A DNA stretch of 64,000 bases from Hexactinellida sp. DTS-2022 (taxonomy: Eukaryota; Porifera; Hexactinellida): assembly GCA_028753945.1 (NCBI GenBank), contig JAPNXP010000015.1, forward strand, positions 3,348,001-3,412,000, read 5' to 3'. Below are positions 60,611 to 64,000 of this stretch, piece after piece (the stretch's first letter is position 1; every line of letters starts with the position of its first letter). The position numbers and the translations under genes were made by a program. The notes below the pieces were generated by a model, which was given only the letters and a program-made list of their open reading frames with translations, had not been told where the DNA came from and did no database searches.

Positions 60611-62809
60611 CTATTTATCTGTTAATCCTTTCAAAAATTCCACACACCAGTCCATCCCATATTCACATTCGGGTGTAGGTTTCCAGTATAGATAATCAGA
60701 GAATGTATTGTCGATGCTGTCAGGGCCCTTGAGAAAGGGAAACACGAAATCCACGAAACTGGTTAGGTTCGTATAACTGCTTTGAAAAGAGAGGGCTTGT
60801 TGGTGACGTAATAATCCTCTCGAGTTGACAATGAAAATCAAAGATTTCGATATTCCAATCGCTTCGTAAGATTTAACGTCAGTTTGCCTATTACCGTAGC
60901 CGGAGAAAAATGGGTTAGAACCCGAGGGGAAGATTCTTCTCACTTCTTCCAAACACCGAATTTTAAAAACCTCAGGTTTTTTCGCGATCATTTCTTGGTG
61001 AATAGCGCCGAACAGAGAAACCGGCGCCAAGAGAAGCGGGCCGTCTGGAAGGGAGATATTTCTTTGTTTTATGTTCTGTAGCAACGTCCTTGTGGGATTG
61101 GATTGTCCTATTGCTCGAGCTGACAGGTAAATAAACTTATATCCGTTGGCCTCTATTTTACTGTACAAATCTGTAACTCCTTTCTGCGACCAATCTTTGC
61201 CTAAAATCGGTAGAATCTGCCCAAGAGCGTCCGACTTTGTAATTGTACCATCGATATCCGAAACGACAATCTTATCGAAATAGTTCCATAAATATAGTGT
61301 GCAGTCTACTCGACAGGTGCCCTGGTATCGAGTTACGACCGAGAGAGACACCTCGTTAGGTCCCTCCTTTAGCGGGAGGCCGGCTAGCTGCTCTGGCGTC
61401 AACACGTTGGTTGCAGTGGAGGGTAGTAGGAATTCATTCTTCACATTCATTAACGGTTCTTCAATACTGCTTGTCAGTTCAACTGAGCTGTCAAGGTATG
61501 GCTCAGGAATTTTATTTTCGATACTGGTCATTTGTTCAGATTTCTTACTCCAATTGAACCAGGATCTAATCCGAGACTGTTTTTGCTCTCCGTTTAGTTT
61601 GACGATATTCTCAGCTGGGAAAGGCTCATTGAAACAAATCCTGCTCATTAGTATGGAGGCAGCTACTCGCCAGCTGTAGTACTTACCGTTAATACGCACG
61701 ACTAAATTCGGGTCGGCGAGAATGTCTGGACAACTTGAGAACTTCTCAAAAGAAACAGTGTATTTATCGAACAAATCATTTTCGATTCCTTTCTCAGAAT
61801 TCAAACCAGCGCATAGAGACATAGCAACAGGATTATCACAGCTAGAAATCCCAAACGGATGTCTTGTTGGGGGAAAGTAACTTGGTGATACGGTCTGTGA
61901 GTTTTCAGGAGATGACCCTAGGTCCGAGCTGATATCAACTGGCTTGGACTGTGGCGTGTGCACATGTGGTATGACAGGCGAGCTGCTTAGAGCGTCGGGT
62001 GGGGGGGAACAGCTGATCGGAGTTGGAGTCGAAGGGGTGGAACTTGGGTGCAATAACAGTCGCTTTACTTTGCCTATAATCCCATCGTTAGGCGGAGTGT
62101 CTTCTATATTGGCCACGCTTGAAATGGTTTCTATTTCGTTAAACTCGAATTTTTCATTCGAATTATGCTTCCACATCCAAAGATTGTCAGAAAGGAGAGT
62201 CTCATCAGTTGACTCGTATAATTCGCTGTCAGAAATGGATCGAGTCCGACCAACACTGCTAACTGTAGATTGGAAACTCCTGAGGGATGGCGAATGCACA
62301 TTTCTAATTCCGTCTGGTTTATCGCTGGTGAATATATCGTCCAACTGGAAAAGCTCTTCTCCTTGATCAGATTCAATTACAAATAAATCTCTCGCTTCTA
62401 AACCGATTTCTTTCAAAGAATGGTACTCGTATGTATCATTCCCAATGCATTCGTCGTCGCTGTTCGATGAAATAGAATTATTTGGCACAATATTCACAAT
62501 CCTTTTCTCCTCAATGAATAGTGAATCAGCCTTTGTATCACTGTTATCGTATATCATAGCCGTTCCCCATTCATTCAGTCGGACATTCAAATTGTCTATC
62601 ACTTCACCGTTTATACACAACTCAACTTCTTTTTCGCGGCTACGCAACACGCCTAGTTTACCAAAATGTGCGTGTATAGGAGAACTAATTAAGGATCCAT
62701 CTTTTTGTCTCACAACGATGATGTCAATAGCACCGGTTAAATTCGCTCCATTCATATCATTGTAAAAGTTACGAACAGCTCTTCCGGCTTTTATCAAGTA
62801 TCTAGTCAT
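60611..62809 (-). CDS. LPIN: Lipin, phosphatidate phosphatase
   Basis: 732 residues, single exon. The N-LIP domain starts at residue 1 (RYLIKAGRAVRNFYNDMNGA, then LTGAIDIIVVRQKDGS and SPIHAHFGKLGVLRS). A long low-complexity Ser/Pro-rich middle follows. The C-terminal LNS2/HAD domain has the catalytic DIDGT near residue 518 in VVSDIDGTITKSDALGQILP, followed by YLSARAIGQ and a final HAD segment GYGNRQTDVKSYEAIGI. Lipins dephosphorylate phosphatidic acid to diacylglycerol at the ER and act as transcriptional co-regulators. The classical LxxIL co-regulator motif is not obvious. The number of lipin paralogues in this genome is unknown, so no suffix is given. Confidence 0.95.
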   Translation of the reverse strand: MTRYLIKAGRAVRNFYNDMNGANLTGAIDIIVVRQKDGSLISSPIHAHFGKLGVLRSREKEVELCINGEVIDNLNVRLNEWGTAMIYDNSDTKADSLFIEEKRIVNIVPNNSISSNSDDECIGNDTYEYHSLKEIGLEARDLFVIESDQGEELFQLDDIFTSDKPDGIRNVHSPSLRSFQSTVSSVGRTRSISDSELYESTDETLLSDNLWMWKHNSNEKFEFNEIETISSVANIEDTPPNDGIIGKVKRLLLHPSSTPSTPTPISCSPPPDALSSSPVIPHVHTPQSKPVDISSDLGSSPENSQTVSPSYFPPTRHPFGISSCDNPVAMSLCAGLNSEKGIENDLFDKYTVSFEKFSSCPDILADPNLVVRINGKYYSWRVAASILMSRICFNEPFPAENIVKLNGEQKQSRIRSWFNWSKKSEQMTSIENKIPEPYLDSSVELTSSIEEPLMNVKNEFLLPSTATNVLTPEQLAGLPLKEGPNEVSLSVVTRYQGTCRVDCTLYLWNYFDKIVVSDIDGTITKSDALGQILPILGKDWSQKGVTDLYSKIEANGYKFIYLSARAIGQSNPTRTLLQNIKQRNISLPDGPLLLAPVSLFGAIHQEMIAKKPEVFKIRCLEEVRRIFPSGSNPFFSGYGNRQTDVKSYEAIGISKSLIFIVNSRGLLRHQQALSFQSSYTNLTSFVDFVFPFLKGPDSIDNTFSDYLYWKPTPECEYGMDWCVEFLKGLTDK

Positions 62810-63197
62810 AACTGATCAGGTAAATTAGAGAAGTTGGTTTATCTACTATATTTATAAGACTGGAAAGATGTCGTCAATTGTACAATGAACATAGTAGCGT
62901 ACGTAGGCTGGTTGATTCCTGGAAGTGGTCTAATATATTGTTGCGTAGATATAATCTAGGCTAATCCTATATTGTATTACTACTATGAAAGCGTGATGTG
63001 ATAAATCATTATTATTTCAACTTTCTGAATCACACAGTTAACCTATCAAGTCAAATGACTAGTTGATCAACACTATATCAAGTTAGCAAGAATTGAATTA
63101 AATAATCTAATCAAGAAATAATAGAGAAGAAAATCCGGTACTATTTACAACTAAATTTACAATAAGTGAAGCAGGTAACCAAAAATAAACTAAAACT
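62810..63197. other. Intergenic, lipin 5' side
   Basis: 388 bases, AT-rich, between lipin and the next gene's 3' end. No repeat or gene was recognised. Confidence 0.45.
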
Positions 63198-64000
63198 TCA
63201 TTTTAGAAGTGAAAACTGATTTGACAGTTCATTCACTAATTCTTGAAGTTTGGTAAATTTGCTACTAACCTCGTTTACTATCAAACTGTGTTCTGTATCT
63301 ACTTCTGTATTGACACCCACATTTGTAGGCCTTACACTGCCCTTTACAATTCTCCTCGCTAGCTCTACAATAGAACTATACTCCGGATAAGCTCTGGCTA
63401 TTAATTCAGGTGTTAACCCGTCTGTACGTGTTACGAATGTATCCAAATTGTTACGCACCTTTTCACCCAAAGTTTCCTTATTAGCGGGTGTATGTGTAGT
63501 CTTATTAACATTGTATACAATCGGTGAGTTTGGTATGCTCGGTAGTTTCTTTTTCCCCTTTCCACTCCGTGAAAAAGCGCGATTGAGACCCTTATCATTC
63601 CCGACTGAAGCAAGGTTATTCGTGCTTAACGAGAATTGGGAGCTCGAATCGTTGAACTTAATCAGCAGCTTGCTCTCCCCTGCTGGAGACAGGCTAGTCA
63701 GCTGTAACATAGAACTCGCGTTGGAGAGAGGGTGTGAGAATATAGGCTTCATAAACTCCCCTTTATCTTGGTTATTCGAGGGAACTAGAGACTGCATAGA
63801 AGTGGCACGCTCTAATACGGCGGATTTAGAAACCTGGTGTCGCAGCTTAACGCTTAGGCTCGGACTGCCAGTGGGGGTGTGGTCAGAATCGCTCTCAGAA
63901 TTACACAGAGTAGACCGACTCATTGCGATAGCCAGAAGAGAGGTGTCGCCTATAGAACTCGCCAAGGGCTGGCTTACACTCAACACCTCCTTACCAGTAA
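63198..64000 (-). CDS. 3' end of an unrecognised protein (partial at window edge)
   Basis: The frame is open from the window edge to a stop at 63198, giving at least 267 residues. The first ATG inside the frame is at about 63923, so the true start probably lies outside. The segment is Ser-rich and probably disordered, with a basic patch (RAFSRSGKGKKKLPSIPN), and ends with a helical region: LTPELIARAYPEYSSIVELA, ARRIVKGSVRP and a terminal coiled coil (SSKFTKLQELVNELSNQF). This looks like the regulatory tail of a signalling or scaffold protein. I do not recognise it. Confidence 0.6.
   Translation of the reverse strand, partial: TGKEVLSVSQPLASSIGDTSLLAIAMSRSTLCNSESDSDHTPTGSPSLSVKLRHQVSKSAVLERATSMQSLVPSNNQDKGEFMKPIFSHPLSNASSMLQLTSLSPAGESKLLIKFNDSSSQFSLSTNNLASVGNDKGLNRAFSRSGKGKKKLPSIPNSPIVYNVNKTTHTPANKETLGEKVRNNLDTFVTRTDGLTPELIARAYPEYSSIVELARRIVKGSVRPTNVGVNTEVDTEHSLIVNEVSSKFTKLQELVNELSNQFSLLK

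Noticed and set aside
60884..62765. Plus-strand frames of 65-140 codons over lipin
   Set aside because: Antisense shadows of a long conserved coding exon.

Overview
The window is animal nuclear DNA, AT-rich and compact. It carries a Frizzled receptor, a TGF-beta-family ligand, SUZ12, a TMC channel, a CYP4-type P450, CFAP61 and a MAP-kinase-phosphatase-type DUSP, a set that points to a metazoan with ciliated cells. Many long genes are single open exons (TMC, MFSD8, MAN2B1, SUZ12, Frizzled, GLE1, CLPTM1, lipin). The introns that remain have GT-AG ends and mostly carry short non-autonomous transposons. An intron-poor, compact genome whose Frizzled has a degenerate Dishevelled-binding motif would fit an early-branching animal such as a glass sponge, but that is inference from gene content only.

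Layout. 0-5.5 kb (+): the end of an unknown gene, then a six-exon dual-specificity phosphatase. 6.4-9.2 kb (-): a three-exon TGF-beta-family ligand. 9.2-12.9 kb: gene-poor. 12.9-35.5 kb: a dense minus-strand run of a small coiled-coil protein, TMC, MRPL10, MFSD8, CCHCR1, LSM2, MAN2B1, CFAP61, SUZ12 and CYP4. 35.9-38.5 kb: a divergent pair, a SELENOW-like selenoprotein (-) and Frizzled (+). 38.7-44.1 kb (-): ABCB6 and GLE1. 44.4-48.8 kb (-): KLHDC3, with an orphan seven-helix gene nested on the opposite strand in its last intron. 50.5-64 kb (-): an orphan coiled-coil gene, a YTH-nucleotidyltransferase fusion, CLPTM1, an SLC22A18-like transporter, Elongin C, MECR, lipin and the 3' end of an unknown gene.

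The two most notable items are not visible as simple ORFs. One is a 90-residue SELENOW/Rdx-family protein with an in-frame TGA and a well-formed SECIS hairpin just after its stop codon. The other is a spliced gene in which an N-terminal YTH (m6A-reader) domain runs across the splice junction into a polymerase-beta-type nucleotidyltransferase, suggesting an m6A-guided RNA-modifying enzyme.

Genes that may act together: KLHDC3 and Elongin C are parts of the same class of CUL2 ubiquitin ligase; MAN2B1 and MFSD8 are both lysosomal; MRPL10 and MECR (probably) are mitochondrial; SUZ12, LSM2, GLE1 and the YTH fusion act in chromatin and RNA metabolism. Nothing suggests operons; most neighbouring genes are separated by a few hundred bases.
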